NCBI GenBank assembly: GCA_934438055.1
Contig: CAKSAY010000012.1
Coordinates: forward strand, 1 to 24,156
DNA: 24,156 bases
Reading direction: 5' to 3'
Source of the DNA: an uncultured Oscillospiraceae bacterium
GTDB taxonomy: Bacteria > Bacillota > Clostridia > Oscillospirales > Ruminococcaceae
Shown: positions 17,825 through 24,156 of the stretch, one piece after another
Numbering within the stretch: the stretch's first letter is position 1
Layout of the letters: the number at the start of each line of letters is the position of its first letter
The notes under the pieces: generated by a model
The model's database searches: none
What the model saw: the letters and a program-made list of their open reading frames with translations, nothing else
Told to the model about the DNA's origin: nothing
Position numbers and translations under genes: made by a program

Positions 17825-18512
17825 CACGGTGGGACAGATAGAATTCAAAGGCGAAAGTGATGAGAAAGCCAGCCTCTATTTTTATGGGGATATTACAAAT
17901 TCCAGTTGGGATATCTGTCAGGCGGAAGACAAATGCCCGCAGGATATAGCTGAATTTTTAAGAGATTTAGACGATTATCAGGAATTAGACATTTACATTA
18001 ATTCCGGCGGCGGTTCCGTTTATGGAGGACTGGCAATTTACAATCAGCTCATGCGGTATCAGGGAAAAAAGACTGTGTATATAGACGGATTGGCGGCGAG
18101 TATTGCCAGCGTAATCGCTATGGCGGGAGATACCATTATCATGCCGAAATGCTCTCAGTTGATGATACATAAACCGTGGGTGTTTACAGCCGGAAACGCC
18201 GACGACTTGCGCAGCGATGCTGAATCGCTGGATCGGTGCGAACAATTGATTATACAGGCTTATTCAACAAAAGTGAAAGAAAACGTAGATACAGATGATA
18301 TTGCAGAAAAAATGCGAATGGAGACGTGGTTAAACGCTGACGACGCATTTGAAATGTTCGACGTGACGATTGATGAATCTAAAATGGTTATGGCGTGTGC
18401 GTCTATTTACCTAGATCAATATCACAACACGCCGGATAAGATGAAGAACAACCCGGAAGACAAAAATAGGATAGACAAACTACAAGCCGAGCTTGATTTG
18501 CTTAGCTTGTAG
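17772..18512 (+). CDS. ClpP-like prohead protease
   Basis: A 246-residue serine protease of the Clp family used for head maturation. The ATG at 17772 is favoured over 17766 by its distance from GGGGG. Landmarks: LYFYGDI near residue 35, DIYINSGGGSVYGGLAIYNQ, the nucleophile Ser110 in DGLAASIASVIAMAG, and His133 in LMIHKPW. The acid residue is expected in the helix with LRSDAESLDRC or just after. By family it removes the scaffold part of the capsid protein. It starts inside the portal gene, and the capsid gene follows. Confidence 0.94.
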   Translation: MQRTLPCRKKNPKTNQVDTVGQIEFKGESDEKASLYFYGDITNSSWDICQAEDKCPQDIAEFLRDLDDYQELDIYINSGGGSVYGGLAIYNQLMRYQGKKTVYIDGLAASIASVIAMAGDTIIMPKCSQLMIHKPWVFTAGNADDLRSDAESLDRCEQLIIQAYSTKVKENVDTDDIAEKMRMETWLNADDAFEMFDVTIDESKMVMACASIYLDQYHNTPDKMKNNPEDKNRIDKLQAELDLLSL

Positions 18513-18534
18513 TTATTTTTTAGGAGGAAAAACG

Positions 18535-19671
18535 ATGAAAAAAATTGATGAAATGAAATCGCAGCTGCAATCTTTAAAAACATCAGCGCAGAAATTGCTG
18601 GATGAAAACAAATTAGAAGAAGCAAAGGCAAACATAAAGGAGATTAGAGAATTAAAAGAGAGAATTGACGTACAGGAAGAACTTGACGTTGAAGAAATGC
18701 AAACGCTTGCAAGTAAATTAAAACCCGAAAAAAGGGCGAACAAGGGAAGCTCTGCAAGTATAATCCGAGCAATGATTAAAAGGATGGTGGGATATTCTTT
18801 GACGGACGCAGAAAACGCTTTGTTGCTGCCAACGACCAGCGAGCCTGACGGCGAGCATGGCGAGGGATATATTCTGCCGCAGGATATTTCAACAATTATT
18901 CACAAGAAAATTCGGGATTACCGTTCTCTGCGGGATGTAGTTGGGCATATTCCGGCCGGCGCGTTGACGGGCTCGTTTCCGGTTGAGGGATTTGAAACGG
19001 TAAGCGAACTGATTGACTTTGCTGACGGAACAGACGGAACATTCAGCGACGACATTAGTTTTACCAATGTGAATTACACTTTGAAAGAAAAGGCGGCGTT
19101 TATTAAGCTGTCAAACACGCTGCTGAGCATGAGCGACAACAACCTGATTGCCTATGTGGCGGAGGTTTTTGCCAAAAAGGCGGTGATAACGGAAAACAAG
19201 ATGATTATCAATGCCTTGACAAATGGGAAAACGGCTAAGTCTCTAACCACATGGAACGCATTAAAATCCAGTCTAAATAAAGATTTAGACCCGGCTATTC
19301 TTTATAACGCTTGTATTGTAACCAACCAAGACGGATTTGACTTTCTAGACGCGCAGTTAGATGGAACAGGACGACCCATTTTACAGACCAATCCTGCAAA
19401 TGCAACGCAGAAGCTATTTAACGGCTATCCCGTGTATGTTTATTCTAACGCTATGCTGCCCACGACTGCTAAAAAGGCGCCTGTTTTCTATGGAAACTTG
19501 AATGAAGCGGTGAAGTTTGTAGATTACAAAGGACTGATTCGTTTTGCTGCTTCCAGCGAAGCCGGATTTATGTCAAATACAACCATTGCGCGGCTGATTG
19601 AGTTTATTGACGCTATTCAAGTTGATAAATCTGACAAATGCTATATCTATGGTCAACTCACGGTCGCATAA
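18535..19671 (+). CDS. Major capsid protein (HK97 fold)
   Basis: A 378-residue protein from the ATG at 18535 behind TAGGAGGAAAAACG. Residues ~1-75 are a charged coiled coil (KKIDEMKSQLQSLKTSAQKL ... ELKERIDVQEELDVEEMQTL), the scaffold-like delta domain that the protease should remove. The rest is the HK97 shell domain (GYILPQDISTIIHKKIRDYR, FIKLSNTLLSMSDNNLIAYV, then IVTNQDGFDFLDAQLDGTGR). Cleavage is expected somewhere after residue ~75-90; the exact site cannot be read. Confidence 0.95.
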   Translation: MKKIDEMKSQLQSLKTSAQKLLDENKLEEAKANIKEIRELKERIDVQEELDVEEMQTLASKLKPEKRANKGSSASIIRAMIKRMVGYSLTDAENALLLPTTSEPDGEHGEGYILPQDISTIIHKKIRDYRSLRDVVGHIPAGALTGSFPVEGFETVSELIDFADGTDGTFSDDISFTNVNYTLKEKAAFIKLSNTLLSMSDNNLIAYVAEVFAKKAVITENKMIINALTNGKTAKSLTTWNALKSSLNKDLDPAILYNACIVTNQDGFDFLDAQLDGTGRPILQTNPANATQKLFNGYPVYVYSNAMLPTTAKKAPVFYGNLNEAVKFVDYKGLIRFAASSEAGFMSNTTIARLIEFIDAIQVDKSDKCYIYGQLTVA

Positions 19672-19682
19672 GGAGGATATCG

Positions 19683-19949
19683 ATGAATTCAACAAAGAAC
19701 TATTCCACTGACGGCGGAGATACGCTTGTTATTGGAGGAAAAATTGTATTGGAAGATGGAGCCGCAGCGGAGGGGTTTTCCGGCGGCTCCTATACTTTAC
19801 CTGCAGCTACAACCGAGCAGCTTGGAGGCGTTAAGCAGGCGGAATCAATCGCTCAACTGGAAGAATCGGCAGAGCTAACGGCAGTAGTGGAAGCGATGAA
19901 CAGCTTGCTTGTAAAACTGAAAGCCGCCGGGATCATTGCGTCAGAATAG
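19683..19949 (+). CDS. Head fibre / capsid decoration-type protein
   Basis: An 88-residue protein, MNSTKNYSTDGGDTLVIGGK then IVLEDGAAAEGFSGG, ending in a helix (AVVEAMNSLLVKLKAAGIIA). The DTLVIGGKI-LE-GA strand pattern is the one annotated as head fibre protein (phi29 gp8.5 N-terminal-like) in many Firmicute siphoviruses, and the place right after the capsid gene fits. The role as a surface decoration is inferred from that similarity. The ATG at 19683 follows AGGAGGATATCG. Confidence 0.8.
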   Translation: MNSTKNYSTDGGDTLVIGGKIVLEDGAAAEGFSGGSYTLPAATTEQLGGVKQAESIAQLEESAELTAVVEAMNSLLVKLKAAGIIASE

Positions 19950-19958
19950 GAGATTTGC

Positions 19959-20246
19959 ATGGAGAACGAACTAGCGTTTGTGAAGCATTTTTTGCGCATT
20001 GATTCTGATGAGGACGATCCAGTAGTAACCCTTTTACTGCAAGCGGCGAAAGACTACATTGTCGACGCAATTGGTAAGTTTGACGATGAAAACGCCCGTC
20101 ATTGGTTGTTGGCGTGCAATATTGTTTCTACTTTGTATGACAATCGGGTGTTTACCGTTTCATCTGCAAATGAAAAGGTGCAATATGCTTTGCAAAGCAT
20201 GGTCGTCCAGTTGCAGTTAGAGGGTGAGAATGGTGCAGGCGGGTGA
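19959..20246 (+). CDS. Head-tail connector protein (HK97 gp6-like)
   Basis: A 95-residue all-helical protein (LAFVKHFLRIDSDEDDPVVT then LLLQAAKDYIVDAIG ... VQYALQSMVVQLQLEG). This is the standard pattern of the gp6-type adaptor that forms a ring below the portal. A short glycine-rich end, GENGAGG, overlaps the start of the next gene. The start follows AGGAGATTTGC. Confidence 0.9.
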   Translation: MENELAFVKHFLRIDSDEDDPVVTLLLQAAKDYIVDAIGKFDDENARHWLLACNIVSTLYDNRVFTVSSANEKVQYALQSMVVQLQLEGENGAGG

Positions 20247-20556
20247 CTTTAGACATAGAATTATCATCCAGCTTCGGGATGAAAATGAGAGCTGGAATGA
20301 TTACTTAACCGTATACGCACGTGTGAACGGATTGAGCGGCTCTGAATATTGGGCTGCGGCAGCGATACAGGCAGAACAGACGATCTATTTTGATGTTAGA
20401 TATCAAAAGACGCTCAAAAGCTTAACGCCGCAGATGTGCAGAATTGTGTTTAACGGAAACAGATACGATATACAAAGCATTGACGACTTTGAATTTCGTC
20501 ACAACACGGTTCGATTCAAGGGGGTTATGCATTATGGCAGAAATCAAAGTAGATAA
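20230..20556 (+). CDS. Head closure / head-tail adaptor protein
   Basis: A 108-residue, mostly beta protein (AGDFRHRIIIQLRDENESWN then DYLTVYARVNGLSGSEYWAA, ending NTVRFKGVMHYG). This is the SPP1 gp16-like head-tail joining family, which closes the portal after packaging. The ATG at 20230 is preferred to the GTG at 20224 because GAGGG then has proper spacing. It overlaps both neighbours, as is usual in this module. Confidence 0.9.
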   Translation: MVQAGDFRHRIIIQLRDENESWNDYLTVYARVNGLSGSEYWAAAAIQAEQTIYFDVRYQKTLKSLTPQMCRIVFNGNRYDIQSIDDFEFRHNTVRFKGVMHYGRNQSR

Positions 20557-20923
20557 GTTTGCGGCGACAATGATGGAAATTGTTGAATCCTATACGCAGG
20601 AGTTAGAAGATGGGATAGACAATGTCTATGAACGTATTGCAGCTGAATCAAAAGAAAAGTTAAGAGACAATAGCCCTCGCGATAGCAAACTTACAAGAAA
20701 ACATTATGCGGACGATTGGCATGTTAAAAAAAGCAAAGCCTTTCATCTTGCTTCATGGACAGTATATAACGGGCAATATCAGCTTACTCATCTGTTGGAG
20801 AACGGGCACGAGTTAAGACAGGGAGGGTGGTCTCCGGCGATTGCGCACATCCAACCCGTTGCCGACGAAGCGGTCAGAGAATTAGAAAACGAAGTGGGGA
20901 ATGTGATTAAAAATGGATATTAA
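20534..20923 (+). CDS. HK97 gp10-like head-tail / tail completion protein
   Basis: A 129-residue protein from the ATG at 20534 (MAEIKVDKFAATMMEIVESY). Landmarks: YERIAAESKEKLRDNSPRDS, YADDWHVKKSKAF, then LTHLLENGHELRQGGW and the helix AHIQPVADEAVRELENEVG. This LLE-x-GH ... G pattern identifies the HK97 gp10 family. It overlaps the adaptor gene in another frame and its own end overlaps the next start. Confidence 0.92.
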   Translation: MAEIKVDKFAATMMEIVESYTQELEDGIDNVYERIAAESKEKLRDNSPRDSKLTRKHYADDWHVKKSKAFHLASWTVYNGQYQLTHLLENGHELRQGGWSPAIAHIQPVADEAVRELENEVGNVIKNGY

Positions 20924-21248
20924 CGCATTGATTCAATCTTTTGGTATCCCCTGTATGGCAGGAGGTTATACCTCTGTTGCGCCCTATCCTCATATCGCCT
21001 ATTTTGATTATACGATCGTAAGCGGTTCAGATTATCACAATCAATTAAAAAGGCATACGGTTAGCGCGGAGTTGTACAATGACAACAATGAGGACAAGCC
21101 AAGAGAAATCATTCAAAAGACAGAATTACAAATCGAAGCCGTTTTAGATAAAAACGGCATACATTATGAAAAAACGCCCGCCGCATTTATTCAAAGCGAG
21201 AACCTGTGGCGGACAAGCTATACATTTGAACTATTGGAGGTAATATAA
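20913..21248 (+). CDS. Tail terminator / minor tail protein
   Basis: A 111-residue alpha/beta protein (MDINALIQSFGIPCMAGGYT ... PHIAYFDYTIVSGSDYHNQL ... LWRTSYTFELLEVI). Its place between the gp10-like gene and the major tail gene, its length and its strand pattern are those of tail terminator (lambda gpU-like) proteins, which stop tail polymerisation and join the tail to the head. The sequence alone gives moderate support. The start overlaps the previous gene. Confidence 0.8.
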   Translation: MDINALIQSFGIPCMAGGYTSVAPYPHIAYFDYTIVSGSDYHNQLKRHTVSAELYNDNNEDKPREIIQKTELQIEAVLDKNGIHYEKTPAAFIQSENLWRTSYTFELLEVI

Positions 21249-21830
21249 ATGGCAACGCCAAGAAATGAAACATTAAATATTCCTGTTGGGAGCGCATATG
21301 TTTATTGCACTGAATTTACAGGAGAAATCCCGCAGAACACAGCGATTGAAACAGCACAGAATCATCTGGGAGATATCGAAGCGGGTTTGACCCTTACGTA
21401 TTCGTCTGAAAGCTCTACTTTAACGGACGACTTCGGTAATGTAAAAAGAACGGTGATGACCAGCGAGGATGTAAAGGCAAAATTAGGTCTAATCACGTGG
21501 AATTACGCCGCATTGCAAAAGCTGACATCTACTGCTAGGGTCAAAGAAGCCGACGGGGTTCGGACGGTAAAAATAGGCGGTTTAAACAACTGCGACGATA
21601 AACAATGGCTGTTTAGATTCTATCATCCTGATAAAAAAGCCGGAGACGTTCGTATTACCATTGTTGGAACCAATACGGGCGGTTTAGAACTAGCCTATAC
21701 AAAAGACGCGGCGACCAAATTAGAACCGGAGATTACCGCCTTGCCGTCTGACGACGAGGGTACTTTGATCATCTTTGAGGAAAGTATTTCCGCCTCGGAT
21801 CAAGAAGATAATCCAACCCCCGGAGCGTAA
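21249..21830 (+). CDS. Major tail tube protein
   Basis: A 193-residue protein beginning MATPRNETLNIPVGSAYVYC with a beta-rich body (HLGDIEAGLTLTYSSESSTL, TDDFGNVKRTVMTSEDVKAK, LGLITWNYAALQKL). The order of strands and the position match Firmicute siphovirus tail tube proteins. The acidic end (ESISASDQEDNPTPGA) is unstructured. A strong site, GGAGGTAATATAA, precedes the ATG, in keeping with high expression. Confidence 0.92.
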   Translation: MATPRNETLNIPVGSAYVYCTEFTGEIPQNTAIETAQNHLGDIEAGLTLTYSSESSTLTDDFGNVKRTVMTSEDVKAKLGLITWNYAALQKLTSTARVKEADGVRTVKIGGLNNCDDKQWLFRFYHPDKKAGDVRITIVGTNTGGLELAYTKDAATKLEPEITALPSDDEGTLIIFEESISASDQEDNPTPGA

Positions 21831-21850
21831 GAAAGGAGCGTTACGTTAGA

Positions 21851-22165
21851 ATGGATTTTGCACAGATCAAGAAGAGATATTTGCCAACCACATTAAAGGA
21901 TGGGACAAGCATTCATGTTTGTACGCCCACAAAGGCGGGCTTATCCCTTATAGCGGAGTATCATGGTTTGCTGGATAAGGGATTGGACGACGCGAAAGCA
22001 GTTGATAGAATCTATGAAATATTTTCAGAGATTCTTTCCAGAAATAAGGAGAATAAAGCGATACAAAAGAAAGACGCGGCCGACTATGAATTGGTGGATT
22101 GCGTGCTTGCATTTATGGCTGAATACGAGCAATTTGTGTTGAATGTTACGCATGACCCAAACTAA
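21851..22165 (+). CDS. Tail assembly chaperone, short form (gpG-like)
   Basis: A 104-residue helical protein (MDFAQIKKRYLPTTLKDGTS ... AKAVDRIYEIFSEILSRNKE ... CVLAFMAEYEQFVLNV) ending THDPN before TAA. Its place between the tail tube and tape measure genes is that of lambda gpG. The last two sense codons form a slippery heptamer (see 22156-22220), so a fraction of ribosomes should continue into the longer form. By family it coats the tape measure protein during tail assembly. Confidence 0.88.
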   Translation: MDFAQIKKRYLPTTLKDGTSIHVCTPTKAGLSLIAEYHGLLDKGLDDAKAVDRIYEIFSEILSRNKENKAIQKKDAADYELVDCVLAFMAEYEQFVLNVTHDPN

Positions 22166-22443
22166 TACTGCCCTATTATCCCTATGGAGATTTTCAGCGT
22201 TCAGAGGGGTGTTATAGGGCGGTGACAACAGAACTGCATATGATTTATATATATTCAGGCATTCACTTTCAACAGGCTATGCAATTAGATATTTGCGACT
22301 ATATGCAGATTTTACGAGACGCATATATAACGCAATGCGAAAAGTCGGAGGCAGGGCGAGAATATCTTGAAAATTGTTGGCGTATCTCTCAGACAGAACC
22401 CGACAGACCCGCATTAAGACGCAAGTTTGGAGGCGGAAGTTAA
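21851..22443 (+). CDS. Tail assembly chaperone, frameshifted long form (gpGT-like)
   Basis: A -1 shift at CCCAAAC (22156-22162) bypasses the TAA at 22163. It continues for 93 codons (LILPYYPYGDFQRSEGCYRA ... HFQQAMQLDICDYMQILRDA ... NCWRISQTEPDRPALRRKFG) to the stop at 22441-22443, giving about 197 residues. The -1 frame is open without interruption from the slip site. The GTG at 22222 could be taken for an independent start, but it lies in this frame and no separate gene is needed. By analogy with lambda gpGT, the T domain links the chaperone to the tail tube protein. Confidence 0.85.
22156..22220 (+). promoter_or_regulatory. Programmed -1 ribosomal frameshift signal
   Basis: Slippery heptamer C CCA AAC (22156-22162, X XXY YYZ type) placed just before the zero-frame TAA. 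After a 7-base spacer, GCCCTAT (22170-22176) can pair perfectly with ATAGGGC (22214-22220). A second CCCTAT inside the loop offers an alternative pairing, which could support a pseudoknot or a switch. Confidence 0.85.
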
Positions 22444-24156
22444 TTGGCGATAGGACGAAATTTTAAAGGAATTACCATACAATTCGGCGCGGATACGACG
22501 GCTTTAAACAAAGCTCTTAAAACCATTCAGAGCGATTCTAAGTCGGTGCAATTAGAACTGAATAAAGTCAATAAGGCTTTGAAGTTAGACCCGAAGAATA
22601 CAGAATTGCTCACACAGAAACAGAGTTTGCTAAAAGAAGCCATTGCACAAACCACAAAAAAGCTGGATTTCTTAAAGCAGGCGCAGGACAGGGTAAATAA
22701 AGCCCACGCCGCAAATCCGGCATGGGAAAAGAAATATGCGCCTTTGCAGGAGAAACTCGAAAGTACTGCAAAGAAGATGAAACAGCTTGGTTCCCAAGAA
22801 GAGGAGATGAAAAAGAAACTCAGCGAGGGGAAAATAAACACCGAAGAGTATGATAAATATCAGGCGGAACTTCAAGAAGTTACAAAAGAACATAAGAATT
22901 TGATAGCTTCTAAACGGGATCTTGAAAAGAGTTTTGAATACGGACATATCAGCGACCAAGAATATCGAGAATATAACCGTACGGTTGCGGGTACAGAATC
23001 CAAATTAAAATCGTTAAATCTCGAATTAGCAGAGGTTAGCAGCAAGGCGGTATTATCCGGTGAAAGGATGGAACAAGCCGGAAGTAAATGGAAAAATGCC
23101 GGTGATAAACTCAACAGCGTCGGCAGTAAACTGACCATAGGCGTTACCGCGCCGATAACGGCAATAGGCGCTTATGCTGTGAAGTCTGCAATGGATTTTG
23201 AATCCGCATGGACTGGCGTTACAAAGACAGTAGATGGAACGGCTCAACAGATGGATACTCTTAGGCAGGGTATTATCAACATGTCGGAAGAATTGCCGGC
23301 CTCAACAACGGAAATATCAGAAGTTGCAGAGGCGGCGGGACAGTTAGGCATACAAACGGATAATATTCTCGAATTCACCCGAACCATGATTGACTTGGGA
23401 GAAGCCACCAATCTGTCCGCAAGCGAGGGAGCGTCGTCTCTTGCACAGTTTGCGAATATCACAGGGATGTCGCAGAAAGATTTTGATAAGTTGGGTTCCA
23501 CCATTGTTGCGCTTGGAAATAACTTTGCAACAACCGAAGCGGATATTGCTGCAATGGGGTTAAATCTTGCCGCCGCTGGTTCGCAGGTGGGGATGTCCGA
23601 AGCGCAGATTATGGGGTTTGCAACGGCGCTGTCCTCTGTTGGAATTGAAGCGCAGGCAGGAGGCACGGCCTTTTCAAAGGTCATGACCAATATGCAATTG
23701 GCGATTGAAAGAGGCGGAGAAGATTTAAATCAGTTTGCCAGCGTTGCCGGTATGAGTGCAGATGAATTTAAAGCCGCATTTGAACAGGACGCTGCCGGGG
23801 CGATCATTCAGTTTATACAGGGTTTATCAATCTGTGAAGAACGCGGGCAGTCTGCAATCGGCGTATTGGACAACATGGGCATTACCGAATCAAGAATGAG
23901 AGACGCTCTTTTGCGCGCCGCCGGCGCAAGCGATGTGTTTACAAATGCAATTGACATGGGGACGAACGCATGGAATGAAAACATTGCGTTGACCCAAGAA
24001 GCGGACAAAAGATATGGGACTACCGCCAGCAAGATGGAAATAGCTAAGAATAAGCTAAAAAACTCCGCCGCTTCCATTGGAGAATCGCTTTTGCCTACGC
24101 TTTCAAAACTAGCGGAAAGTCTTGCTGATATAACGAAACGTTTTTCTAATTTGAAT
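22444..24156 (+). CDS. Tail tape measure protein, partial (continues past window)
   Basis: The frame starts at a TTG at 22444, directly after the previous TAA, with GGAGGCGGAAG upstream, and is open for 571 codons to the window edge. Residues ~1-215 are coiled coil (QFGADTTALNKALKTIQSDS ... LQEKLESTAKKMKQLGSQEE). A TP901-type tape measure core follows from about residue 225 (TAPITAIGAYAVKSAMDFES, AWTGVTKTVDGTAQQ, VAEAAGQLGIQTDNILEFTR, then GTAFSKVMTNMQLAIERGGE). By family it sets tail length and helps DNA entry. The C-terminal part is missing only because the window ends. Confidence 0.95.
   Translation, partial: MAIGRNFKGITIQFGADTTALNKALKTIQSDSKSVQLELNKVNKALKLDPKNTELLTQKQSLLKEAIAQTTKKLDFLKQAQDRVNKAHAANPAWEKKYAPLQEKLESTAKKMKQLGSQEEEMKKKLSEGKINTEEYDKYQAELQEVTKEHKNLIASKRDLEKSFEYGHISDQEYREYNRTVAGTESKLKSLNLELAEVSSKAVLSGERMEQAGSKWKNAGDKLNSVGSKLTIGVTAPITAIGAYAVKSAMDFESAWTGVTKTVDGTAQQMDTLRQGIINMSEELPASTTEISEVAEAAGQLGIQTDNILEFTRTMIDLGEATNLSASEGASSLAQFANITGMSQKDFDKLGSTIVALGNNFATTEADIAAMGLNLAAAGSQVGMSEAQIMGFATALSSVGIEAQAGGTAFSKVMTNMQLAIERGGEDLNQFASVAGMSADEFKAAFEQDAAGAIIQFIQGLSICEERGQSAIGVLDNMGITESRMRDALLRAAGASDVFTNAIDMGTNAWNENIALTQEADKRYGTTASKMEIAKNKLKNSAASIGESLLPTLSKLAESLADITKRFSNLN

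Noticed and set aside
22222..22443. Independent gene starting at the GTG at 22222
   Set aside because: The frame is open back to the slippery heptamer at 22156, and the chaperone frameshift explains it better.

Overview
The window looks like the middle of a temperate siphovirus genome (a prophage or close relative) of a low-GC Firmicute, most likely a gut Clostridia. The reasons are AGGAGG-type ribosome binding sites, TTGACA/TATAAT promoters, TTG/GTG starts, and an HK97-type head module next to a long-tail module. No integrase, tRNA, rRNA or CRISPR array was seen. The left and right ends cut through genes.

Positions 1-4840 hold the unusual part: five back-to-back cassettes of small helix-turn-helix (XRE/Cro-type) regulators, plus one partial regulator at the left edge. 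Each cassette has a leftward and a rightward regulator gene. Between them lies a strong rightward promoter with exactly 17 bp between -35 and -10. In every case a cassette-specific operator fills that spacer and is repeated 27-35 bp downstream. The rightward genes end in a shared tail and the cassettes are joined by a shared junction box, as if cassettes had been swapped or stacked by recombination at these seams. Accessory genes sit between cassettes: a fused MNT-HEPN (nucleotidyltransferase antitoxin plus HEPN toxin) protein, a membrane-anchored protein, a 67-residue protein, a 31-residue membrane peptide and a frameshifted gene. A BRO/KilAC antirepressor gene (4863-5633) follows directly. 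I read this as a multi-specificity immunity or switch array with cargo; the function is inference.

Positions 5715-13378 are the early/replication region. It has two low-complexity repeat proteins (15-residue repeats; 6-residue beta-helix repeats), a membrane protein, a zinc-ribbon protein, a Sak3-like (DUF1071) single-strand annealing protein, an HNH-like protein, SSB, and a replication protein whose own gene carries iteron-like repeats followed by an A/T run (a likely origin). Then come a RusA resolvase, a 115-bp duplicated leader element around a small ORF, a Dam-type methyltransferase with an in-frame membrane extension, a SleB-type hydrolase, a short YopX protein and a sigma-region-4-like late regulator.

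Positions 13379-13612 form the early/late boundary: an activator-type promoter with TGTCC repeats followed by hairpins, at least two of which look like intrinsic terminators, before the first late gene. This suggests attenuation or antitermination.

Positions 13613-24156 are the late operon in classical order: small ORF, HNH nuclease, small and large terminase, portal, ClpP-like prohead protease, capsid, head fibre, three connector/adaptor genes, tail terminator, major tail protein, tail assembly chaperone with a programmed -1 frameshift (CCCAAAC plus a 7-bp stem), and the start of the tape measure gene.
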